Origin: Adiantum capillus-veneris
Lineage: Eukaryota > Streptophyta > Polypodiopsida > Polypodiales > Pteridaceae
Direction: 5' to 3'
DNA: 64,000 nt
NCBI GenBank assembly: GCA_014529385.2
Contig: CM043967.1
Span: 127,137,182-127,201,181, forward strand
In this document: positions 11,747 through 22,080 of the stretch, one piece after another
Layout of the letters: each line of letters starts with the position of its first letter
How positions within the stretch are numbered: position 1 is the stretch's first letter
The notes under the pieces: model-generated
Told to the model about the DNA's origin: nothing
The model's database searches: none
Seen by the model: only the letters and a program-made list of their open reading frames with translations
Translations under genes and position numbers: made by a program

Positions 11747-12411
11747 ACTAGTGTATGGACTATTCATGGACTTTAGCTCAATGAGCACATGGTGTTAGAA
11801 TAATGAGTAAAAATAATAATAAAAATATAGAGGAGTTATGGATATGGAAAGATATTGGAATCATATGATATGGTCCCTCCTTGAATTATTTTGAGTGAAA
11901 GAGGAAAAGGTATGCAAGTAAATAATATAATAAACGTAACCAATGAGTAGAAATCAATTTTTTGTTTTCACGAGGGTGAGGGTGAAAATGTGGGAGTGAT
12001 TTGTATAAAGGAAAAATATGAGGTTAGAGTATGTACATATTGGCAAAAAATATAATTATGGTGTAAGAGGATGAAAGAAGGTGTACATAGGTTTAATAAA
12101 ACACACACCTAAGTAGAAATATTTAAATAAAATACCAAAATAATTATAAAAAATCCCTATATTTAGGCCATATATACAATGAAATATTTACACACAAAGA
12201 GGCCATAATATACTTTTTTATAATTTTTTTTTGGCTCAACTAGCCCAGTGACTAGCTAGCTGAGGGTTTTTAAGAAGATATGGGAAAAGCCCCCTAAGTC
12301 ACACATGCCTATGTACAGTGAAATGGTAGGGATAGCCATAGCGTTTGGGTGAATTTGGTAGGGTGGAGTAACTTACTATGGCAATTATGGAGAGCCGAAA
12401 AACGGCTATCA

Positions 12412-12432
12412 ATACATTTCAAAGCAGTCGAG

Positions 12433-12478
<46 letters not shown>

Positions 12479-12653
12479 ACGCGTCGTAGTTCTCATCCAA
12501 AACTAGGTGGTGCCCCAAATTTGTGTAGGGTTAGGTTGCGGGTTTGTGTGTGTGTTGTTGTTTTTTTTCCAACCCCAACCCAATTGAGCAGCACGGGAGC
12601 CTAGAAGAGTGCTTAGAGGCCACTCTTCTTGTTGCCCGCCCCGGACCGCCTCA
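12412..12653 (+). mobile_element. Right end of the interrupted outer LTR
   Basis: This continues the LTR broken at 1251 and ends with TTGCCCGCCCCGGACCGCCTCA-like sequence, the same terminus as the gypsy LTR but in the opposite orientation. It contains a (CT)n tract at 12435-12477 and the region matching the start of the gypsy LTR (strand-reversed). The uninterrupted arrangement is seen in inverted form around 49600-49650. Confidence 0.75.
12435..12477. repeat. (CT)n microsatellite
   Basis: A pure CT tract of 43 bp at the position where the related LTRs carry (GA)n on the other strand. Confidence 0.95.
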
Positions 12654-13890
12654 ACATATAGAAGACGAGATTTCCACTAGCTACATGCTATGATGCTGCC
12701 TACTGCGCCATCTGCCACCCACCTCTCCATGCACGTCATCTTGTCCCTGGTCTGCTTGTTGCATCACTTGACGTCCATCGTATGTGTCTTAGATTTTGTT
12801 TTTTTTGTTGGATTTTTCCGGGCCGGTTACCCCCTACTGTCTCTTAATTAAAAAGAAACTCTTTGAAAGAGCACCCATCGGTGCGTGCTCTTTCAGAGAG
12901 TTACTTTTTGACTATGAGAGAGAGAGAGAGAGAGGTGGAGCGGGAGATATCTTCATCATCTGTATGGCACTACACTCTAAAATGGGTTGTGAATCCCAGC
13001 ATCTCCACCATCACAAGAGTAGACAACAGTAGATTACACATTGCGCTGCATGGGAATACACGGCCACCCACTTGAAATTCACGTACTGAAAGAAATGGTT
13101 TCACTTATGCTCCTTAAGAGAGATTTAGAGTGTCACTGATAGAACTAAATTCTTTGCTTGTTCACCCTGCAGTCATTATTCCATTTAGCTCTTTGTTGTG
13201 CCAGGGAAATGCTTCTTCCAAACTATGATTCCGGTTTGTATATTTTGGTGGCAAGTGATGATACCATCTCTTAAATGCGGTCTCCTACAATATTTCGGGT
13301 CCATGATTCAAACATTCATTGGTTGTCTGGCTGTCTCATCAGATTACATTGAAGGTAGCGACGAAGGTGTCATGGAGGAGGTGCTTGATCCAGATTTTGG
13401 TGAGGCTGCCATAGGTCGGGTAATAACAACAAGTTTAATGTGAAAGTTGTAACTTGTGTCAGAATGTGCATGCTCAAAAGTTGTTGCTATATGTTTTGTA
13501 ACTGTATGTGTTGGATGTTCTTGTTAATATTGTTGGCATTATGGTGGAGAGAGAGTTGTGACATCAAGATCAATACTTGTTTATGGACTGATTTTAGGGT
13601 TATGGTGGATTATTCTTTTGAGAGCTTATTGCAAGCACGTCACAGGCGACTATGCTTTGCAAGAAAGAGTGGATGTTCAAACTAGAATAAAGTTAATACT
13701 AAAGCTGTGCTTGACACATGGATTTGACATGTTCCCCACCTTACTGGTTACGGATGGGTCATTTGATTGCTCTGTGTTTAGCATGAGTTGATGAATAGAT
13801 GAGCAAGAATATTCCCAAGGTTGAACTCAAACCACTCTCAAGCGCGACCCCAAGCTCGAGCCAAGAGGTCATGCTCAGACTCTCTATAGG
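12654..13890. other. Unassigned sequence after the outer LTR
   Basis: This holds a short hairpin (12859-12900), a short GA run near 12916-12933 and several small ORFs with no recognised domain. The plus-strand ORF at 13198-13443 contains an acidic stretch ending EEVLDPDFGEAAIG, but I cannot place it in a family. Nothing else is supported. Confidence 0.4.
12859..12900. repeat. Short hairpin
   Basis: The arms CTCTTTGAAAGAGCAC and GTGCTCTTTCAGAGAG are near-perfect reverse complements with a 10-base loop. It may be the core of a small foldback element; no target-site duplication was identified. Confidence 0.6.
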
Positions 13891-13899
13891 GTCTCCTCC

Positions 13900-14110
13900 A
13901 GCCTGGCTCCCATATTGCAAACCTGGGAGACCACAAGTCCTCGTGCTGTCAAGCGAGTATGGGACTACATCAAGGCTCACAAGCTCCAGACTAGTACTAA
14001 GAAATCACAAATCTTATGTGATCCTCTCCTTAAGAAGGAATTTGGATGAGACAATGTTAAGGTGTCAGAAGTGCTCAAGTACTTGAGTCCCCACTTGTCA
14101 GCACAATTTT
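13900..14110 (+). pseudogene. SWIB/MDM2-type domain fragment
   Basis: In the frame of codon 13942 the translation includes RAVKRVWDYIKAHKLQ, then QILCDPLLKKEFG, a TGA stop near 14047, and, in the same frame, VSEVLKYLSPHLS. The order matches the SWIB domain of plant SWIB-complex and chromatin or plastid-nucleoid proteins (VWDYIK...NLQ, ...I.CD..LK..FG, ...K.LSPH). Upstream residues LAPILQTWETTSPRAV also fit the domain's start. The stop and the lack of flanking exons mark it as a broken copy, probably a captured or retroposed piece. No complete gene lies next to it. Confidence 0.72.
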
Positions 14111-14839
14111 CTATTGATGCTATCAGATTGTTGGCAATGCATACAACAGAGGGAAAAGAAATAGAATGAGTAAATATCAAAGTGGACATGAGGGCAAAAA
14201 AGATTATGATGGTTCCTCAAGTAACTAAGACAGCGGCTTTAGTGCAGTCTAGCTGCTTGCCCTTTTAGCAGAGTGTGTGAGGGGATTAGTAGCAGACAGC
14301 TGAATGTTGAGGGAAAGGCATTGGGGAATATTTCCACTAGTGCAAGTCATGGTCTGACGAGCCTTTGGATTCAGTCACACTCCTTGTCCAGGTCTATTGA
14401 TAACCTATTTGAAAATTTCATGAGGCAAGCATTTTGAAACGATCTGCAAAGACAAACAGAAACATCTCTCATGACTGATTCAACGAAGAATATGGTGTGT
14501 GCAAGAGCTGGTTAATGTGACGTAGCTCCAAGGAGATGCAGTAGCTTTGCAACAGAATTCAAGTAGTAAATCATACAGGTGCAATTAGGAAGCAAGAGCT
14601 AATTGGCCATCCGATATTGGGAAGAAGCAAGAGGCATGAGCAGCAACTTGCACTACTATGATATGATTCCTGCAGCCGCCAATATCTCAGCTGACTACAA
14701 GTAGTAGTACTAGCACCAAAGTGCAACATTTGAAGAGCATAATAATTCATTGCTTATTAGATATGATGCTAATCACTACACAACAGAATTGCAAAAAACT
14801 CTCTTCTAAAAGATCTTCTCACAAAAAATCAGCCACAGA

Positions 14840-15235
14840 GCATATGATAAGGCCTATGATAGAATTGAATGGGATTTCTTACTTCAAAGTCTATATGATA
14901 TGGGTCTGGATAGATTCCTTTTCACATTCTTTTTGGGAATGCATCATCTAGAATTTCAGTTAATGGTACTCTTACATATGTTATTCCATTGTATAAATCC
15001 ATAAGACAAGGGTTCCCACTTTCTCCTTTCCTCTATGTTATCTCATCTGATGCCTTGGATTGGCTTGTTAAAGATGTTATGCAGTAGGGAAAACTCACTG
15101 CCATAGACGTACATGGCTCTATGAAGAAAATGTGCCTCCAAAAGTTTGTTGATCACACCAATGCAACTGTGAGGAATGATGTACATGCAATGGAGAATTT
15201 TACGGCTTGTCTCACTATCTTGCAAGTCGCTAGAT
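14840..15235 (+). pseudogene. LINE (non-LTR) reverse transcriptase fragment, frameshifted
   Basis: One frame from 14849 gives KAYDRIEWDFLLQSLYDMGL, which is RT motif A of plant L1-like LINEs. After a frameshift near 14935 another frame gives ISVNGTLTYVIPLYKSIRQG, followed by FPLSPFLYVISSDALDWLV, motif B. A stop follows at about 15081. Further on, KMCLQKFVDHTNATV corresponds to a decayed FADD-type motif C. Neither ends nor a poly-A tail are seen, so only an internal piece survives. Confidence 0.82.
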
Positions 15236-15239
15236 AATT

Positions 15240-15615
15240 AACCATGCTAAAAGTATGGTTTGATGGGGCTGTCTGTTTTGTCTAAGTCAATTTTCACCAG
15301 AACACTTAAACTACTGCGTTAGGAAAAAAACATGCCCATGCTGCCTATTGACTGGTGTTGTAGGTCAAGCAATTATCTGATAGTTTATAGTTTAGCTTCT
15401 TTTTTATGTGCCATGTCCGTACGATAGGCTAGTCATTAGCATTGATGGAGTCATGTTGTAAATATCCACTTTCTAGCAAGACAAATTGAATGATTGGAAG
15501 ATCCAGACCAATTAAAATTGTAAGTGGAGGTCTAAATACTAAAATAGTTAATAGGAGTTTTGGTTATGACTTGAAAAGTAATGGTGTTCCAACAATCTTC
15601 TATGCTCTTGACTGC
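15240..15615. other. Sequence between the LINE fragment and a microsatellite
   Basis: A-T rich, with stops in all frames and no recognisable motif. It may be the decayed continuation of the LINE. Confidence 0.3.
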
Positions 15616-15767
<152 letters not shown>

Positions 15768-16007
15768 CCCGCGAGGAAGTGTTCATCAAGAACTTTTGTA
15801 GGAACCAATGGAAGAAACAACATTGAACATCTTTAAAAAAAAGGAATTTTATCGAGTTTTACACTAAAACCCTCCAAATTTAGCCAATTTCCTTCAATGC
15901 CATCCTCAAAACTAGACTGGAATTTTTTATTTTAAACCTACAAAATACTCTTAAGGCCTGGTTTTTAATGAAGGTTTTGCCAATGATAGTGATATTGTTT
16001 CTCATTC

Positions 16008-16008
<1 letters not shown>

Positions 16009-16075
<67 letters not shown>
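16009..16075. repeat. (AG)n microsatellite
   Basis: A pure 67 bp AG tract only 245 bp from the preceding one. Confidence 0.97.
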
Positions 16076-16078
<3 letters not shown>

Positions 16079-17183
16079 AATAATCTTCTCTCACTTAGCA
16101 TTGTTCTTTCTGATGGATACCACCTTATCTCAAGCAGTCACAAGCTCAAAATAGACTGAAGTTGCTGCAAATAAATTAGTATGCAAAGTCACTGCATCGA
16201 CCTTCCCTCTTGTTGAAACTATCGTTCCAGATTCAAAGAAGTCTCTAGTATCACCTTTTAGGGTATGACATGGCTTTGATGTTCATAGATTAGAGCCAAA
16301 TTCACCTCTTATAATTGGTAGCAATATGAATATTCCACATGATCAAAAATGTAAAGCATAATCTGACTATGATGTGCCCATTGTGTGGTGGATGCTATGG
16401 CCTTCCTGACATCTACCATATTTTTTCAAACAATGATTCAAAATGGAAAGGAGCAGCATCTTCAACCTTTGTGAAAGAAGTTTTTCAATTGAAGCTTTGA
16501 AGTTGTCACATTGTATGGTAAAAGGATCCTCAATATTTTATTTGTTTAAACTAACTTGTTTCAATTATGATGATGTCTTTCTAGAAAATTTTAGGCATAG
16601 AACTCTATTAATTTGATTGTTGTATTTATAAATTGATTAAAAAGGGAATATATTGGTCAATTAAATAAAAAAATGATTTTATTGTAACAAAAGAAGTCTT
16701 TCATAAATAAAGGTGTTTGTCGGACATGTGTCATGTAAAAAGGGTGCCCTTGTATGAAGATCACAACCTTGTAGTATGGGCAGGGCAAGACGACACGGAA
16801 GGGACGATTGGTGTATAAATGAACTAATGAGGTGCAGTAAATTGCTATCAAATTGATGTGGCTAAGAGGAGGAAGGATGCACATGCTCTCAAGTATAAAT
16901 GATAATCAAGAACCAAAGTACTAGAGAAGGGCATAGGATGACTTAAGCATTAAGTAAAGGTCTAGAGATATTATAAGTCTATCAATCTTACTTCATGCTC
17001 AAACATGTGAAGCCCAAGCGAGAAAAATCCAAGTCAAAGAAGAGTAAAAGCAAAGGAGATTACAGTTAGATAGATAGAGATTGAGCCAGAAGGTAATATT
17101 TTCAAATATTGTATTACTTTTTTTAAACGTGACCTTTGATCTTTTGGAATTTAGGAGGTAGTCTATCCTTTGAGAACTCTTTT

Positions 17184-17193
17184 TCTTGTAGTG
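17184..17193 (-). mobile_element. Orphan CACTA-type terminal sequence
   Basis: The plus strand reads TTCTTGTAGTG around this point, the reverse complement of the plant CACTA end CACTACAAGAA. No partner end was found nearby, so it may be the border of a decayed element or a chance match. Confidence 0.35.
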
Positions 17194-18621
17194 CATCAAT
17201 ATATAACAAACCATAAATATTCTGTTGATGATAAAATTTACTATATTGCATACAAACACTTTCTCAGGTTTGTCTTTGCTCGGAAAAACTTGCTCAATGC
17301 ATGGTAAGACTCATTTTTGGAGAATCCGAGCAAGATATGTCTTTTTTGCATCACACAATGGTCAAAGAGCGTGATGAGATGAACACATTCATGTGAGAGA
17401 AGCCCAGACAAATTCAAAGGTGATTGGGAGCTACAAGCTATTGAAAACAACCTAAAAGTATATATTAAAAAAAAACAACACTTTTATCATGGCTAAACAA
17501 CTAAAATATGCTTGTATTTGCCATTTTGTGCGCCCTTGTCGCCCCTCTTGTTGAGGGTCCCTAGGGCCTTAAAATGGCACTTCCATAATCTCCTTTTTAA
17601 TACCATGGCAAATAAAGAGGCCCCCTTAGACCCCATTCCCTTCCTAATGTGACTCTGTAAGCAAACAATAAATTTGGTGAGCATAGAGTTATAAAGTACA
17701 AAATGATATCATTCTAATAATCTAGTGACAACTATACAAAGAAGAAATTAGAAGGAGAATCTTTGGTGACTCTCCATAGATAACACAACTTACTTGCATT
17801 GTGAGTCTCAATCACATGCTACACGACTATAGATGGCACACCAAAGCCATCAACAAAATATCACACCCCAATGTTATGAGGTGTATTGAAATCCATACAG
17901 AAGTTAATTCTCTTGAGCATGATAAACTTAAAGATGGAGATGATGTTAAGCTCTGAATGTAAGCTACCGGGGTAGTTCTATTAACATTCTATCTTTATGT
18001 TGGAGGTGAACCCTTGCAATGCCCACTCACTATTGACACCTCCTATTGTTGTGGTATACAAGTCATGTGAGCTTACACTTCTTCCACCTTCTGGAGTAAA
18101 GGTTTCCATGGAGTGTGAGTGAATGAAAGTAGAAGGAGTAGAATCTTGTTTCATGCTGTAATGGAGGTGAGAGAAGGGAGTGGAGCTAGCTTCGTGTGAA
18201 ACTATGTTGTGGGCAAGGGGAAGAGATGAGGGAGGAGCTTGCTTAGTGCTACAATGGAGGTGGGAGAAAGTTATCAAAGAGATAATGTTGGACTATAGGG
18301 GGTGCATGTGTTGTTGCAGCATTGGAGAGCATGGAAAAGGGCTTGGAGAGAGAGAGAGAATCACTTTTAAGCTATGGAATAGGTTTGGAAAGACTTTGGA
18401 GTGTGGGAGATGATGTTTTGAAATTTTTTGAGAAAATTCAATTTCTGAGAGTTTTTAGTGCATGTTTTTGGCTTTCAAAGGTCAAAAATGCTTTTTTGAC
18501 CATGAAATAGGTTTGGGGACCTTTTAAAGAGTGAAAACATGAATTTTGATGTTTTTTGAAATTCCAAATTTTTAGTGTATTTTTAAATCTGAGCCAAAAA
18601 GGGGGAAAAAAGCTCAAAGTG

Positions 18622-18623
<2 letters not shown>

Positions 18624-18652
<29 letters not shown>
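18624..18652. repeat. Poly-C tract
   Basis: A run of 29 C. Its exact length in the assembly should be treated with caution. Confidence 0.9.
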
Positions 18653-18655
<3 letters not shown>

Positions 18656-19448
18656 CCCTTTCCCCTAGCCACCTCCCTTACCTTCTCACTAGGTAAGACG
18701 CCATTAAGAGGTGTAAGGCTACCTTGTCCCCCTACTTTTTTGAGGGTATAGAGTGTGTCCACTACCCTTCTCTTTTTAGCCATAATCCCAAAGGGCCCCT
18801 AGAGGGTTCATATTTTTCCCTAATGTTTTTCCACTCCGGCTTGATTTTGCATTGGGCTCATCAAGTTGTCGGGGGGTTAAGGGTTTGAAGGCAAGGAGGG
18901 TGGTGCTAGTTGTGGGAAAAGAGAGGAGAAGAAGAAGCACCACACCGTACATTGGACTAATAGCTGATATAAAGTGAAATATAGTAACAAAATAAACAGG
19001 TTTTCTAACAAAAACAAGATAAGACGTACGTTTGCCCAAGCAGCACCGTTAACGACACCGCAATGTAAATCAAATGTAGAATACGAAGTTTAATCTCCCT
19101 TACAATGGGTTAACCCGAATTAACATTGATAGTAGAGAAATAGTTCATGAAACTATGTAGAAGAAGTAGAAGCAGATGGAGAGCTCACAGTGATCTCGAT
19201 GGTGGTAAGGAAATTTCCCTCTCTTTGCCACCGTAATGGCCTTCAAAATCTCTCTTCCTCTTGTTCTTCTTGATCTCCAAATCCCTCTCTGATTCCTTTC
19301 CCCCAAAAAACTCTCTAAACCCTAAAAAACGCCAAAAAATTGGGTATTTAAGAGCCCAACCGTTATTTTTAGTAAGCCCACAAGCACCGGACACTTGTCC
19401 TCTTGAAGTCGAAGATTTTTCATGTGAATGTACCTCTTGTAGGCGAGT

Positions 19449-19451
<3 letters not shown>

Positions 19452-19484
<33 letters not shown>

Positions 19485-19505
19485 GTGTGTGTGTGTGTGT
19501 GTGTG
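19452..19505. repeat. (CT)n(TG)n microsatellite
   Basis: About 31 bp of CT and 22 bp of TG. The ORFs spanning it are open mainly because of the repeat. Confidence 0.95.
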
Positions 19506-19783
19506 TCCTTGTACTCCGCGGGAGGGCCCCCTTTGCACTAGCGATATTGCTAGTGGGGCTCCGCTTTTCTTTTCAAAAGAGTTTGGGGCCAATGCCCGTG
19601 AGAACCCACCCCCCGACATTAGCTTCCACCTTAGCATTTCCATCACAAGGCCGTCGACCGTCACCACATCGAACACCACAGTCCATAGCATCACCCAATA
19701 CACTACCATCCGCCACCTTCAGAACCCAACAGAGCCACCGCCGTAGCGCACGACAGAGAGCAGTGCCCACTAGGAGGACCGCC

Positions 19784-20005
19784 ATGGCTACGAGCTCCAT
19801 GAGATCCTCAAGCCCTTTGATGCCTATGGAGAGGGTTTCACCCAACCCAATACATTTTCACCACAGGCTTAAGTCCTTTAGGTGGGATTTCAACTGCCAC
19901 ATGGCACCTCAAGGGGTGGCCACTCTCCACACCTTCAAAGTCCACAAAAGTGCCCTCAAACTTCGAGGAAAAGAAAAGTTCTTCTTTTTCCCTAAGTTTC
20001 AATAA
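19784..20005 (+). CDS. Possible isolated first exon, transit-peptide-like
   Basis: An ATG in good context (CGCCATGGC) opens a 73-codon ORF starting MATSSMRSSSPLMPMERVSP, with many Ser, Met and Arg and few acidic residues. This composition is typical of plastid transit peptides at the start of nuclear genes. The ORF ends in PKFQ and stop with no domain recognised, and the following sequence belongs to an old LTR. It could be the first exon of a disrupted or captured gene, or chance. Confidence 0.25.
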   Translation: MATSSMRSSSPLMPMERVSPNPIHFHHRLKSFRWDFNCHMAPQGVATLHTFKVHKSALKLRGKEKFFFFPKFQ

Positions 20006-20189
20006 TCTGCAAGCTCCTACTCAGTAACTAGATCATTGAGCCATAAATTCACAATGAAAGAACCGCTAGATGGATTGAAACCACGTTGATGTCACCAGTT
20101 TTGGATATACCAAGCCGTCCAACCAGAGTGACAAAGATCGGGAAAATTCATTCGCCATCGGTAACTGACGTTGACTTCAACATTGAGTA

Positions 20190-21592
20190 CCTTGATAATC
20201 CGGTGTCCGATTGGTGAGGTGTAAAATATTTTGACCTTTGCATACTGCATACTTCACATATAAACCCTGACAAGGCTACAAAACCTTCGGATGACACGTG
20301 AACCGAGATGGCCAAATTGGTATAGAACTAGCCCTTGGTGAAACTTTAACTACCAATATCTTGGCATCTAGAACTCGGATTGCCGATCTGAAAAGATCGA
20401 TGCACTCCACAAGATGATCATTTTAAGCCCATGCATTCACTTAAGCCCTAGAACATCACCTACAACTGTCCAATCGTACAGATATGCAATTGATTCAAAC
20501 CTCAAATTATCGTAACTTCTTAACCAAGCTCCAATTGAGGAGCCGTAAAGACAAGCCTCTAGAGCACTTTGAGTATTGCAATTTGATTCAATATACTCCC
20601 ATAAATGATCACTTCAAGCCTACTTAGTACTATCTTTTAGAATTAACAAGTCAACCATTAAAGCCAAATTTGGCATACATTTAGCTTCAAATTAGTTGTT
20701 ATCAAGCCTTGACCACTGATCAATAATCAAGTAAGCTTCAATTAAGCACAATGTGCATCCTTATGGTCTTTTTCTCATCATGGAAGTGGAGCTGCATGAC
20801 AAAGGGCACCCACCTGGCCAGACATGTAGCCCAACACCACATTTGTGCTCTATTATTATTTTTGAGCTAGCATAGTGATACTCTGTGTAAATCTTGATTC
20901 CAGATTAGTAGGTCAATTCTTTGAGTTGTAATTTTTTCATGATATCTGTAAAGGACCATGTGATTTGGCCACTAGCTATTTAGAAAGCCCTAGGTATAAA
21001 GGTCAATAACCTTAATGTGGAAGGACGCTTATCTTTTGAGGAGAAAAGAGCTCTGCTATACGTGAGCTCAAGTGACTACAAAGATCCAATTTTTAATCAT
21101 CGCAACTAATGAATGGATAATTTGATTTTAGTTTTGAAACTTGCATTATCTTCCTATTTTCTTGCTCTTTCATTCAATAGTAAGCATTGTCAATTTTTTT
21201 GTGGCTCATCCCTACGCATCAGTGAGCCTAATCTTCAAATATGAGAGCCTAAATCACTATTTTTGATGTGTTGACCTTAGGACAATGTTCCTATACCATA
21301 GGGTGATCTTTTTGGATAGTCCTCCTCCTAAAGTTTCGTAGAATTTTGAGTCCATTCAAGTCCTGAAATGGCATCATGACCTAGAGCGGTAGGAAAGGAT
21401 ATAGGCAGATTTTCCAATCATTGAGTGGTGGTTTTCTTGCTGAATTGAAGTGTTTTCTTGTTAGAATCACTTCTTGAGATTGAAAACCTCAAAGAGTCTT
21501 CTTGCTCCATCCGAGCCGCTTCCTTGAGTATTGAAATAATGTTAGTGCTAGATAGCTATACTACAGACGTCCGTCACGGTGAATCGCTAACA
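20190..21592 (+). mobile_element. Old LTR ending at a tRNA-Asp-like primer site
   Basis: The stretch ends in TAACA directly before a primer-site-like sequence at 21594. Its first 620 bp are a diverged match to 36960-37640. The part from 20985 to 21240 (AAGCCCTAGGTATAAAGG through CATTGTCAATTTT) is a diverged match to 45360-45600. The left border is uncertain. No intact second LTR was seen. Confidence 0.5.
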
Positions 21593-21593
21593 T

Positions 21594-21611
21594 TGGCACT
21601 GTTGCCGAGGA
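21594..21611 (+). promoter_or_regulatory. Primer-binding-site-like sequence (tRNA-Asp)
   Basis: TGGCACTGTTGCCGAGGA agrees at 15 of 18 positions with the complement of the plant tRNA-Asp 3' end. All three differences are G-to-A or C-to-T, as expected for decayed methylated DNA. It directly follows an LTR-like end. Confidence 0.5.
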
Positions 21612-22080
21612 ATGATCCTTAGATGGTGAATGACCTAGTGCATATTTAGTGCATTCTTTTAAGAAGATTTTTCTTTCCATTCAATTTACACCTTAGTAGT
21701 GGGGCAGCCAGACACAGGGTTTAGTGTTTGGTATAGTTTAGAAGTCCAGGACTTTCTAGAACTTTTCTCGAGAGGTAAAGAGGGTTGTGTGTAAGGTAGC
21801 CAAAAACATTTCATTCTTCGCTTTCCTCTATGCTTTCGGGGTGCTTTTTGTTTCATGTTTCATTTCAGTCCTTAGGAGTAGGGTAAGTAGAAACTACCAC
21901 CATCAAATTGGGCTCCAAAGATCATATTGAAAACCTTATTTTGACAAAAAGGACCATAAATTTGAAATTCTAAAAATTTGATGGTAGAGACCTGAAAAGT
22001 GATCCAAATTAAAAAACTTGTTGATCAAGGGCACTAGTAGACTCTCTAAAAGCAATCAAGAAAGTTTGAATAGATTATGT
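21612..22080. other. Non-coding internal sequence after the primer site
   Basis: No ORF or repeat of note. It is probably the leader of the retroelement whose LTR ends at 21592. Confidence 0.35.

Larger units (their letters stand above)
1252..12411 (-). mobile_element. Ty3/gypsy LTR retrotransposon, Tat-like lineage, near full length
   Basis: On the minus strand the order is 5' LTR (9773-12411), leader with two small ORFs, gag with a CCHC knuckle, protease, reverse transcriptase, RNase H, a second archaeal-type RNase H, integrase, and 3' LTR (1252-3905). A second RNase H before integrase is the hallmark of the plant Tat lineage. LTR ends are TG...CA. The flanks share ATAC (1248-1251 and 12412-12415), a short target-site duplication. 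The coding region has one frameshift (near 6452), one in-frame stop (5716-5718) and a mutated integrase aspartate, so this copy is probably not autonomous. The two LTRs differ at only a few sites by eye, so the insertion is fairly recent. Confidence 0.93.
9773..12411 (-). repeat. 5' LTR of the gypsy element
   Basis: This 2639 bp LTR matches 1252-3905 throughout, with scattered single-base and short-indel differences. It carries the shared TATA box (10605-10615, minus) and (GA)n tract (10035-10099). It differs notably at 11693-11746, where a perfect palindrome replaces the sequence present in the other LTR. Confidence 0.93.
16076..19150. other. Unassigned region with relic sequence
   Basis: About 3 kb with no supportable gene. 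It contains an orphan CACTA-type terminus (17184-17193), a block around 17604-17650 that recurs at about 45865-45905, and a 29-base C run at 18624-18652. Short ORFs here show no family motif. Confidence 0.4.

Noticed and set aside
13198-13443. Possible protein kinase C-terminal fragment
   Set aside because: A short acidic stretch (EEVLDPDFG) recalls receptor kinases, but no kinase motif is present nearby.
13799-14086. 95-codon plus-strand ORF
   Set aside because: It is the wrong frame over the SWIB fragment.
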